Source of the DNA: Clostridia bacterium
Lineage (GTDB): Bacteria > Bacillota > Clostridia > TANB77 > CAG-508
Direction: 5' to 3'
Assembly: GCA_900758165.1 (NCBI GenBank)
Contig: CAAEQN010000127.1
Span: 1-12,594 of the forward strand
Length of the DNA stretch: 12,594 nucleotides
The number at the start of each line of letters is the position of its first letter. Positions within the stretch are counted from its first letter, which is position 1. Made by a program: the position numbers and the translations under genes. Positions 1 through 6,529 of this stretch are shown here, one piece after another. Below the pieces are notes generated by a model. The model was not told the origin of the DNA and did no database searches. It saw only the letters and a list, made by a program, of their open reading frames with translations.

Positions 1-16
1 AATAAAATTGATAAAA

Positions 17-45
17 TTTATAAATTAATATACATATTTTACCAA
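17..45 (-). promoter_or_regulatory. Possible sigma-A promoter reading out of the left edge
   Basis: On the minus strand a TTGGTA box (40-45) is separated by exactly 17 bases from TATAAA (17-22). It lies downstream of the last gene and would drive a gene beyond the left edge. The region is almost pure A+T, so a match of this quality can arise by chance, and no downstream gene can be seen to confirm it. Confidence 0.3.
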
Positions 46-89
46 TTTTATATTATTCCAAAGTTTATTTTTGCAAAAAACCGAAACTT

Positions 90-109
90 AAATTTGATTA
101 AACAAATTT
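90..109 (-). terminator. Weak A/T-rich hairpin after the hydrolase gene
   Basis: A 7-bp inverted repeat (90-96 with 103-109, 6-base loop) lies about 80 bases after the hydrolase stop codon. On the minus strand it is followed by a run of six T (75-80) after a short spacer. The stem holds only one G-C pair, so its stability is poor. It is the best terminator candidate in this 186-base spacer but is not convincing. Confidence 0.22.
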
Positions 110-186
110 TTCAAATTTTTAAGATAATGTATAAACAACTTCCATTGCTGTATATGTAAAGTATTCTGTTGTAGATATTGTACCTC

Positions 187-1092
187 TTATTCTATAAAAT
201 CTAATATATCTTTATATACAAGATTATTCTCTTTTTCGTTTAATATTTCGTGTCTCATTCCATTATATAGTTTATTCTGTATATTATTGTAGCCTAAATA
301 TCTTAAAAATTTCTGACTTTCAAGCCATTTTTCTTTGTTTATTATAACAGGATCGTTGCTTCCCGCAATGAATAATATTGGTAAATTTTTATTACTCATC
401 TTCCAACCATTTTTATCATAAATATCTATCATCAAGCCAAATAAGTTTTGAAAACCGTTTGCAGTAAATATAAAGCCACATAATTCATCTTCATCATAAC
501 TATTAACAGTTTCTTCGTTATCGCAAATCCACGAATTTTCAGATTTTTCCTTCTTTGAACTATAACTTCCAAAAGCAAGCTTTTGTATGAATTTGCTCCT
601 ATATTTTTCTCCTTTTAACTTTTCTACAAGTTTTGCAACATTCAATCCCACCTTTGCATATTTGTTTTTACTTGGTGAGCCACAAACAATTAACTTATCT
701 ATCTCATCATCATATTTTTTTATATATTTTCTAACTACCATTGAGCCCATGCTGTGTCCAAATAATACAACAGGTTTGTTTGGATATTGTTCCTTCATTA
801 GCTTTGTTATTTGATGTAAATCTTCTACTATATATTTGGCACTATTATCATAAAAATAGCCCAAATCATCATTATTCTTTACGCTCTTTCCATGTCCTCT
901 ATGGTCATTTATAACAACAGCATATCCATTCTCTGCTAAATATTCCATAAACTTATAATAACGTTCTTTATGCTCTGCCATACCATGCGATATTTGAAAA
1001 ATTCCTTTTATTTCGTCTTTTGGCTCAAACACGGTAATGTCTAAATCTAAACCATCACACTCCGATTTTACAGTAAACATTTTCTTATTCAT
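187..1092 (-). CDS. Alpha/beta hydrolase, monoacylglycerol lipase / lysophospholipase type
   Basis: This 301-residue serine hydrolase probably cleaves an ester of a lipid or other small acyl substrate in the cytoplasm; no signal peptide or membrane segment is visible. The fold markers are clear: the HG oxyanion region (36-37, in SHGMAEH), the HRGHGKS motif at 64-70 typical of the monoglyceride lipase / PldB (Hydrolase_4) family, and the nucleophile elbow GHSMG at 112-116 with Ser114. Asp247 (in GSNDPV) and His281 (in GMRHEIL) complete the likely triad. The length is normal for the family. The ATG start is supported by AAGGAG seven bases upstream (1100-1105). The gene is the last of the minus-strand run and is separated from the GNAT gene by 149 bp, so it may have its own promoter, though I found no good one. 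Family assignment is firm; the substrate is unknown. Confidence 0.9.
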   Translation of the reverse strand: MNKKMFTVKSECDGLDLDITVFEPKDEIKGIFQISHGMAEHKERYYKFMEYLAENGYAVVINDHRGHGKSVKNNDDLGYFYDNSAKYIVEDLHQITKLMKEQYPNKPVVLFGHSMGSMVVRKYIKKYDDEIDKLIVCGSPSKNKYAKVGLNVAKLVEKLKGEKYRSKFIQKLAFGSYSSKKEKSENSWICDNEETVNSYDEDELCGFIFTANGFQNLFGLMIDIYDKNGWKMSNKNLPILFIAGSNDPVIINKEKWLESQKFLRYLGYNNIQNKLYNGMRHEILNEKENNLVYKDILDFIE

Positions 1093-1241
1093 TTAATTTC
1101 TCCTTATTATCAATTCTTTTTCATCTGTTAAATTATCAACAAATTTTCTAAAATAAAATCTCTCATGTTAGAAATAATTTCTTTTAAATTTTTCTATTTC
1201 ATTAATTTTGCATTCTTTCTATAACTTGTAATTTGTTCTTA

Positions 1242-1688
1242 TTATTTCAAATTCTTTTTCATAGGATAAAATCTCAATCCATTGACACTTTGCTCTTTAT
1301 CTGTATCTATAAATCCTAAATGTTTATAAACTTCGTGTGCATATGGAGAAGAATTTACAGTAAAAAATCCATTGTTATTTAATGATTCTACTTTATAATA
1401 TAGCTTTTTCCCTATTCCTTGTTTGTGGTGTTTCCCATCTACAAAAAATAATGCTATATGAGTAATATCTTTTGTTGCTATAACTCCTAATATTTTATTA
1501 CTTTCATCGTAAGCTCCATAAAAATCTCTTGTTTCAATCCAAGAAATATCATCAATTGTTTTTTTAAATTCTTTTATACCTTCTTCTGTGTAATCAGGAG
1601 CTTCATATTCCAAAAACACTTTCCAAATTAATTCTAACGCTTCTTTCATCTCTTCTTTTAATATTTTTCTAATTTTCACTAATTTCAT
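1242..1688 (-). CDS. GNAT-family N-acetyltransferase
   Basis: A 148-residue cytoplasmic acetyltransferase expected to move an acetyl group from acetyl-CoA to an amine. The acetyl-CoA pyrophosphate loop is seen as HKQGIGKKL at 88-96, on the strand following HIALFFVD (77-84). A motif-B-like segment (VNSSPYAHEVYKHLGF, 111-126) carries the tyrosine and the conserved LGF ending. The N-terminal part (IRKxxKEEMKEALELIWKVFLEYEAPDYTEEG) is the type seen in stand-alone clostridial GNAT proteins of unknown substrate. The start is uncertain: AGAGG (1691-1695) leaves only two bases to the ATG at 1688, while an in-frame GTG at 1679, three codons in, is 11 bases away and would give an N-terminus beginning just before KIRK, as is common in the family. 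The 54-bp gap upstream contains a TACAAT hexamer without a matching -35 box. Confidence 0.9.
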   Translation of the reverse strand: MKLVKIRKILKEEMKEALELIWKVFLEYEAPDYTEEGIKEFKKTIDDISWIETRDFYGAYDESNKILGVIATKDITHIALFFVDGKHHKQGIGKKLYYKVESLNNNGFFTVNSSPYAHEVYKHLGFIDTDKEQSVNGLRFYPMKKNLK

Positions 1689-1690
1689 TT

Positions 1691-1695
1691 CCTCT
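1691..1695 (-). promoter_or_regulatory. Ribosome binding site with ambiguous start for the GNAT gene
   Basis: The minus strand reads AGAGG followed by two bases and then ATG, a spacing much shorter than the usual five to nine. The next in-frame start is a GTG (1677-1679) with 11 bases of spacing. Neither is ideal, so the true N-terminus may be one or the other; the difference is three residues. Confidence 0.5.
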
Positions 1696-1742
1696 ACAAC
1701 TTACTATTTTCCCGACTAATTACTAAATTGTAATTCGTATTA

Positions 1743-2159
1743 CTAAACACTATATTTTTTATCTCCCCACCAGTTTGGTAATACTTCGGATAATTTAACA
1801 GTTTCTCTTGTTTCATAATCAGTCAATATATCCATATCTTTATTCTCTCTATTTAATTGCATTAAAAACTCTCTGCACGCACCACAAGGCATTCCACCAT
1901 TATGTGGAGGATTATCTCTAAATGCAATTAATCTTTTAATTTTAGTCTTTCCTGTGTTCATATACATATTTAATGCTGCTACTCTTTCAGCACATAAATT
2001 CATAACTCCACTGGCACTTTCAATACAAAAACCCGTAAAAATATTACCATCTTCATCTTCAACGGCTGCTACAACATGATGTGCAACTATAAATGGTGAT
2101 ATTTGTTCTTTATGGTATTCTGTTTTTGCTTTATTATACATTTTTTCCCATATATCCAT
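1743..2159 (-). CDS. Cytidine deaminase family zinc enzyme
   Basis: A 138-residue protein of the cytidine deaminase superfamily, expected to hydrolytically deaminate cytidine/deoxycytidine or a related nucleoside, in pyrimidine salvage. The zinc site is intact: CAER at 56-59 gives ligand Cys56 and proton-shuttle Glu58, and PCGAC at 91-95 gives Cys92 and Cys95. The length matches small homotetrameric deaminases. The substrate loop differs from the classic FNVEN: here it is FCIESASG (44-51), keeping the glutamate (Glu47) but lacking both asparagines, so a specificity other than plain cytidine (for example a blasticidin-S-deaminase-like or other nucleoside deaminase) is possible. It starts four bases after the queH stop and its ribosome binding site lies in the last queH codons, which suggests translational coupling. 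I would annotate it as cytidine deaminase-like and not give it the symbol cdd. Confidence 0.88.
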   Translation of the reverse strand: MDIWEKMYNKAKTEYHKEQISPFIVAHHVVAAVEDEDGNIFTGFCIESASGVMNLCAERVAALNMYMNTGKTKIKRLIAFRDNPPHNGGMPCGACREFLMQLNRENKDMDILTDYETRETVKLSEVLPNWWGDKKYSV

Positions 2160-2163
2160 AGTA

Positions 2164-2781
2164 TTATCCTCTCCTTAAAAAATTACTATTTTTACTATTA
2201 TTCGTTTTTAACTCCTTTAAATAATAGTTATTTTCTTTATCCTTCTTAATTTGCTTACTATATCTATCTTCCTCGCTAAATATGCAACCACAATACTTTT
2301 GCATATATAATCCTATATCATGTGCCTTTTGATGTCCTTCCCAAAATCCTACTCTAAAATCTCTATACAAAAAATCAATTCCAAATTCTTTGCTTAATTG
2401 TTCCATATATTTTTTTATAAAATCGTGCTTTTGATATATGCTATATAATAAAGTTGTTGTTACTGTATCGTATCCGTTTTCTTTTGCATATTCAAATGTT
2501 TTTCTTAATCTAACAGGATAGCAATAGTTTATACATCTTGCCTTTAAATCTTTTACTGCTTCTTTGCAAAATTCATTCAAACCATAGTCCTCTTCAAATA
2601 TAGCTTGTACATTTATACTATTTGCATATTCTTTTAGACAATCTCTTCTTGCTTTATATTCTGTGTATGGATGTATATTGGGATTATACCAATACAAAGT
2701 TGGCTCTATTTCTTCTTTTCTTAAAGTATCTATGCAATATACACTACAAGGTGCACAGCAAGTATGCATTAATAATTTCAT
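2164..2781 (-). CDS. queH: Epoxyqueuosine reductase QueH
   Basis: QueH reduces epoxyqueuosine to queuosine in the anticodon wobble position of tRNAs for Asp, Asn, His and Tyr; it is the non-cobalamin alternative to QueG. The family signatures are all present in this 205-residue protein: the N-terminal MHTCCAPCSVY (Cys8, Cys9 and Cys12), the ARCINYCYPVRL block at 81-92 (Cys83, Cys87), TTTLLYSIYQKHD at 108-120, the DFRVGFWEG strand at 141-149, and QKYCGCIFSE at 161-170 (Cys164, Cys166). Cysteines of these blocks hold the iron-sulfur cluster and nearby metal in characterised QueH. The last 30 or so residues are a charged, Asn/Lys-rich tail outside the core. GAGGAG lies nine bases before the ATG. 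It is 42 bp downstream of the GT-C-like gene and four bases from the deaminase gene. No queA or tgt is in the window. Confidence 0.95.
   Translation of the reverse strand: MKLLMHTCCAPCSVYCIDTLRKEEIEPTLYWYNPNIHPYTEYKARRDCLKEYANSINVQAIFEEDYGLNEFCKEAVKDLKARCINYCYPVRLRKTFEYAKENGYDTVTTTLLYSIYQKHDFIKKYMEQLSKEFGIDFLYRDFRVGFWEGHQKAHDIGLYMQKYCGCIFSEEDRYSKQIKKDKENNYYLKELKTNNSKNSNFLRRG
2168..2176 (-). promoter_or_regulatory. Ribosome binding site of the deaminase gene inside the queH 3' end
   Basis: The minus strand reads AAGGAGAGG, spanning the last arginine-arginine-glycine codons of queH, eight bases (from GAGG) before the deaminase ATG at 2159. Ribosomes ending queH would sit on this site, so the two genes are probably co-translated. 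Confidence 0.75.
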
Positions 2782-2823
2782 TTGTCACTTCTCCTCTTAT
2801 TTTATTATTTAATAATATTTATC

Positions 2824-4920
2824 TTACTCCCAGAACATCATGTCTGTTGCTATATCATCATAATCTTTTGTTGCACCTTTTTCTATAAAATTAGACTCTG
2901 ATTTAACTGCCATTGCCAATGATACACAAATGCATATTATTGTAGCAATACTGCAGACTTTTTCAAATATCTTTTTCGCTATATTATTTTCTTTTAATAT
3001 TTCATGTAATGTAAGCATTATTGCAATCGCTGGCCAAACTATCATCCACGTGTAGTCTAAAGAATATCTTTCATAACTTGCTGCTACTAAAGTTATAACA
3101 ACAATCATTATTAATGCTATTATTAATGAATTTCTTATTAATCTCCATAATTGTATATTTTTGTTTTTTATATATTTTCTTAATATCGGAATAGAGAATA
3201 ACATTAAACATATAGGTGTAGCTAAAAATGTTCCAATTCCAACATACCCACAACCGTAAAATCCTATATATAATGGTGTTATTGGTTTCATGTGTATGAA
3301 TGGAAATGTAAGATCTATAACTGGTGGATTAAATAGATAATGCCATATTCCTATTGGTATTGTTGAATATCTATATCCTAAATTAATCATATCATTTGAT
3401 GTTAGTTGATATCTTGTCCCAAATTCCGTTATATTTCCAAACCTTATATAGTTTAATATCATTATACCAGTTCCAATAATTCCATACGGTAAAATTATAC
3501 ATAATATATATTTTATAAGGTCTTTTATATTTTCTTTTGTTTTTTCTTCTTTTATCTTTTTTATTTTTTTAATAAAATTTTCTATAAATATAGGTAAGAT
3601 TAGTAGTGATACTATTAACAAGTTTGGTCTTGCATTTACAGCTAAAGCTGCGGATATACAACCTAATGTTAAACACTTGTAACCTATTTTTTCCTTATTG
3701 AACGCCAAAGTAAAGAAAAACATTGCTTGCATTATTAACCAGTATCCACATGTTCCAGCAACTTCATATACTAAAGGCCTTCCTACCAAATATAATACTA
3801 CACTTGAAAAAAGTGCTGTAAACATAGACAAAACCATCATTCTTAAACTAACATTTTTAAAATACTTTTTTACTAATTTTATAACCGTTAACATTGCAAA
3901 TAAAGATCCTAATAGTGCAAATAAGAAGATTTCATAAGCAATGTTTATATATTGCCCTGTTATTAGCTTAAATGGTACATTTATTAGTAATTGTGGTAAT
4001 ATAGTAAAATACACATAGTATTTTCCATTATAATAGGCATAATCATATATATATTTCACTTGTTCTATATCTCTTGTGGTTGTATCATAAGTATTTTCAA
4101 TTTCTTCAAGTCTGCTATCTGGTTCTATTGGCAAGTTCAATTTTCCATCTATAATGGCATTTGTATAATATTGTTCATATACTATATTCTTTTTATTTTT
4201 TTGATCAGAAAATATACTTCCACCAGTACCATCTGCAAGTACACTTATATTCGCTAAAGCAAAGACAAATATCATAAAAATAGCAAGTGAAATAAAGAAA
4301 TGGTATACATTTTTTATATTATATTCTTCATCAAATATTTTTAAATTGAATAACAAATACAACGCTGTAATTATCAGAAAAACTGTGTTAAATCTTGTTT
4401 TATTAAAATTGTATGGAACTCTTTTGTTTAATTCTATAGAGTTTAATTCTATAGTTTCTCCTTTTGATATTTGGATTTGTATTTTTAACGCTTTTGTATT
4501 ACCTGAAAAATGTAAAACTCCATATTGACTTCTTTCTTCTAGTGCATTTATTGTTTTGGCCGGAGTTTTTCTAAAATATTTAGAGGTTGCATCTGTATAC
4601 CAGATTATTACATCGGTTTTTCTTTGTTTTATATTGTGTTTGTATCCGTCTCTATTTAAATTTATTTTTATCGTCCCCGTTGGCATATTAATATTGTTTA
4701 TTTCTATTTCCGGATTGTCTTTTGTTGCTATATATTTATTATCTTCCACTTTTTCTAGACCATTTAATATATCTTCTGTTATATTAATTTGTTTATATTG
4801 ATACTTATTTTCTAAAATCCTAAATGAATTTATATTAAATACTATGCCTTCTAACAAAATAGATATAAAAAATATTATTACTATTCCTATTAAGATTTTA
4901 AATACTTCTTTCTTATTCAT
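2824..4920 (-). CDS. GT-C-like polytopic membrane protein with N-terminal outer beta-rich domain
   Basis: A 698-residue integral membrane protein, most likely an outward-facing glycosyltransferase using a polyprenyl-phosphate sugar. One membrane helix (about 8-30) precedes a soluble, strand-rich region (about 35-168) that should lie outside the cell. Further helices follow at roughly 178-195, 205-227, 328-350, 360-380, 390-407, 415-447, 470-490, 552-580, 598-615, 623-640 and 655-672. The long loop 228-325 is the large first outer loop of the core and carries acidic residues plus the block DYAYYNGKYYVYFTILPQ (293-310). Other blocks recurring in uncharacterised clostridial GT-C-like proteins are NYIRFGNITEFGTRYQLT (490-507) and ERYSLDY (617-623). 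No canonical catalytic motif proves the activity. GAGGAG lies only four bases before the ATG, and 12 bp separate it from the FAD gene, so the two are surely co-expressed. An alternative is a polymerase or ligase of the glycan. Confidence 0.75.
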   Translation of the reverse strand: MNKKEVFKILIGIVIIFFISILLEGIVFNINSFRILENKYQYKQINITEDILNGLEKVEDNKYIATKDNPEIEINNINMPTGTIKINLNRDGYKHNIKQRKTDVIIWYTDATSKYFRKTPAKTINALEERSQYGVLHFSGNTKALKIQIQISKGETIELNSIELNKRVPYNFNKTRFNTVFLIITALYLLFNLKIFDEEYNIKNVYHFFISLAIFMIFVFALANISVLADGTGGSIFSDQKNKKNIVYEQYYTNAIIDGKLNLPIEPDSRLEEIENTYDTTTRDIEQVKYIYDYAYYNGKYYVYFTILPQLLINVPFKLITGQYINIAYEIFLFALLGSLFAMLTVIKLVKKYFKNVSLRMMVLSMFTALFSSVVLYLVGRPLVYEVAGTCGYWLIMQAMFFFTLAFNKEKIGYKCLTLGCISAALAVNARPNLLIVSLLILPIFIENFIKKIKKIKEEKTKENIKDLIKYILCIILPYGIIGTGIMILNYIRFGNITEFGTRYQLTSNDMINLGYRYSTIPIGIWHYLFNPPVIDLTFPFIHMKPITPLYIGFYGCGYVGIGTFLATPICLMLFSIPILRKYIKNKNIQLWRLIRNSLIIALIMIVVITLVAASYERYSLDYTWMIVWPAIAIMLTLHEILKENNIAKKIFEKVCSIATIICICVSLAMAVKSESNFIEKGATKDYDDIATDMMFWE
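4426..4454. repeat. 15-bp tandem repeat inside the GT-C-like gene
   Basis: Two direct copies of a 15-bp unit (GTTTAATTCTATAGA; the second copy differs at its last base) lie back to back. They are in frame and give the duplicated peptide ELNSI/ELNKR around residues 158-167, at the end of the outer domain. It looks like a slippage duplication that keeps the frame. Confidence 0.8.
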
Positions 4921-4932
4921 ACTTCTCCTCTA

Positions 4933-6504
4933 CTATTGAGTCTTTTCTTCATGATATTCTTTTTCTGTATTTACATTCCAAATATTTTCCTTGCTTTTTA
5001 TTCCTTTACGAATATTTTTTGCAGCTTCCATTGCAGTTAGCATTGAGTGGTCCATGTTGTTATATCTGTGTTGTCCATTTCTTCCTATACAATATAAGTT
5101 ATCAATATTATTTATATAATCAATTAATTTATCTATATCTTTATATGTGTCAAAATAAGCCGGATATGCCTTTTTTATTCTCTCACAATGAGAATCCTCT
5201 ACTTGATTTTTATTAATTATATTCATTGACACTAATTCATTTATTGCAAAGTCTGTAAATTCTTTATCAGACATATTCCAATATTTATCGTTCTCTTTGC
5301 ATGTATATTCTAATCCAATCCAGACTTTGTTTTCTGCATCTTTAACTAAATATGGAGACCAATTATTAAATATTTGAATACGGCACATCTTAACTTCTGG
5401 CTCTTGTACATAAATCCAGCAATCTGGAACTATGTTTCCTAAAGTCTTTATGTTTGTTTTGTTTTCTAAATTTAGCTTATCTACTAATAGCCCAACTGTT
5501 ATAAAATCACGGAATGGTAACCCTTTTGCTATGTTTTTTATATTATTTGGAACATCTATTCCTGTAAATCCTTCCACTAAATTATTCATTGGCATTGAAG
5601 AGACAAATATATCTCCATTTATTATTTCAGTCTTTCCATTCACATTACATTCTGCAGAAACAATTTTTCCATCTTTAAAGTTCAGCTTTTTTACTTGATA
5701 TTCTTTCTTTATTGTTCCTCCTTCATGTAAAATTTTTTCCGCTAGATTTTCCCATAAGTGGCCTGGCCCATATTTAGGATACCAAAATTGTTCTATTAAA
5801 GATGTCTCTGTATTATTACTATTCTTCTTCCCAAAAGCTTTATGAAACATGTCTTTTATTACAGCTTTAATTGATATACCTTTTACACGTTGAGCTCCCC
5901 AATCTGCAGATATTTCACTTGGATGCCTTCCCCAAAGTTTTTCTGTGTATTTTTCAAAAAACATGCTATATAATACTTTACCAAATCTATTAATATAAAA
6001 ATCTTCAAGTGATTTTTCTTCTCTTTTGAATATTAATGATTTTAAGTAGCTAAATCCTGCTTTTATCGTACGACCAAATCCCATATTTTTAAATGTTTGC
6101 ATCTTCATACTTATTGGATAATCAAAAAATTTCTTTAAGTAATATATTCTAGAAACCCTTTGCCTTATAAGCATAACATTATCTTCTTTTTCAGGGTCCG
6201 GTCCTCCTTTTGCTAATGGCTTTTCTCTTCCTAGTTTTTCATCATCAAATGAATTTTTTCCTTGTATAGGCATTAATTCAGACCAAAAGTTCATTACTCT
6301 TTTATCTTTTGAAAAGAACCTGTGTCCACCTATATCCATACGATTTTCATTGTATTTTACTGTTTTAGAAATTCCACCTATTTCTTGGGTCTCTTCTAAT
6401 ATTATAACATTATATTGCTTATCTCCATTGTTCTTTAATAGTTCATGCGCCATTGTTAATCCTGCAGGGCCTGCACCTATAATAATTACGTCTTTCTTTT
6501 CCAT
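4933..6504 (-). CDS. FAD-dependent oxidoreductase / mutase-like protein (UGM/HemY-like)
   Basis: A 523-residue flavoprotein with an N-terminal Rossmann dinucleotide-binding motif (VIIIGAGPAGL, 6-16), the ribose-binding acidic residue after the second strand (LEETQEIGG, 36-44), a DIGGHRFFSK block (57-66), a central WYPKYGPGHLWENLA segment, and a C-terminal FAD-closing segment CIGRNGQHRYNNMDHSMLTAM. This build is shared by UDP-galactopyranose mutase and protoporphyrinogen/phytoene oxidase-like proteins (amine oxidase superfamily). In a glycan gene cluster a role on a nucleotide sugar or lipid-linked sugar is the best inference, but it is longer than typical bacterial UDP-galactopyranose mutases (about 370-390 residues), so I would not call it glf. 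No signal peptide or helix marks it as membrane-bound. It is 12 bp before the GT-C-like gene and 25 bp after ruvB. Its ribosome binding site is poor. Confidence 0.82.
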   Translation of the reverse strand: MEKKDVIIIGAGPAGLTMAHELLKNNGDKQYNVIILEETQEIGGISKTVKYNENRMDIGGHRFFSKDKRVMNFWSELMPIQGKNSFDDEKLGREKPLAKGGPDPEKEDNVMLIRQRVSRIYYLKKFFDYPISMKMQTFKNMGFGRTIKAGFSYLKSLIFKREEKSLEDFYINRFGKVLYSMFFEKYTEKLWGRHPSEISADWGAQRVKGISIKAVIKDMFHKAFGKKNSNNTETSLIEQFWYPKYGPGHLWENLAEKILHEGGTIKKEYQVKKLNFKDGKIVSAECNVNGKTEIINGDIFVSSMPMNNLVEGFTGIDVPNNIKNIAKGLPFRDFITVGLLVDKLNLENKTNIKTLGNIVPDCWIYVQEPEVKMCRIQIFNNWSPYLVKDAENKVWIGLEYTCKENDKYWNMSDKEFTDFAINELVSMNIINKNQVEDSHCERIKKAYPAYFDTYKDIDKLIDYINNIDNLYCIGRNGQHRYNNMDHSMLTAMEAAKNIRKGIKSKENIWNVNTEKEYHEEKTQ

Positions 6505-6516
6505 ATTAATTTTTTT

Positions 6517-6524
6517 TCCTATCT
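6517..6524 (-). promoter_or_regulatory. Weak, distant ribosome binding site of the FAD gene
   Basis: The best purine motif before the ATG at 6504 is AGATAGGA, 12 bases away and separated by a run of eight A. The protein start is nevertheless certain because the FAD motif begins at residue 6. Expression may rely on coupling with ruvB, whose stop codon is only 25 bases upstream of the start. Confidence 0.45.
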
Positions 6525-6529
6525 GTTCA

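Noticed and set aside
2..51. A 9-bp inverted repeat (2-10 with 43-51) as an operator or terminator.
   Set aside because: The arms are nearly all A/T with a 32-base loop, which is expected by chance in DNA of this composition.
1689..1742. A promoter or operator in the gap before the GNAT gene, suggested by TACAAT and three TAGTAA words.
   Set aside because: No -35-like box lies 15-19 bases upstream of TACAAT and the repeats are only six bases long.
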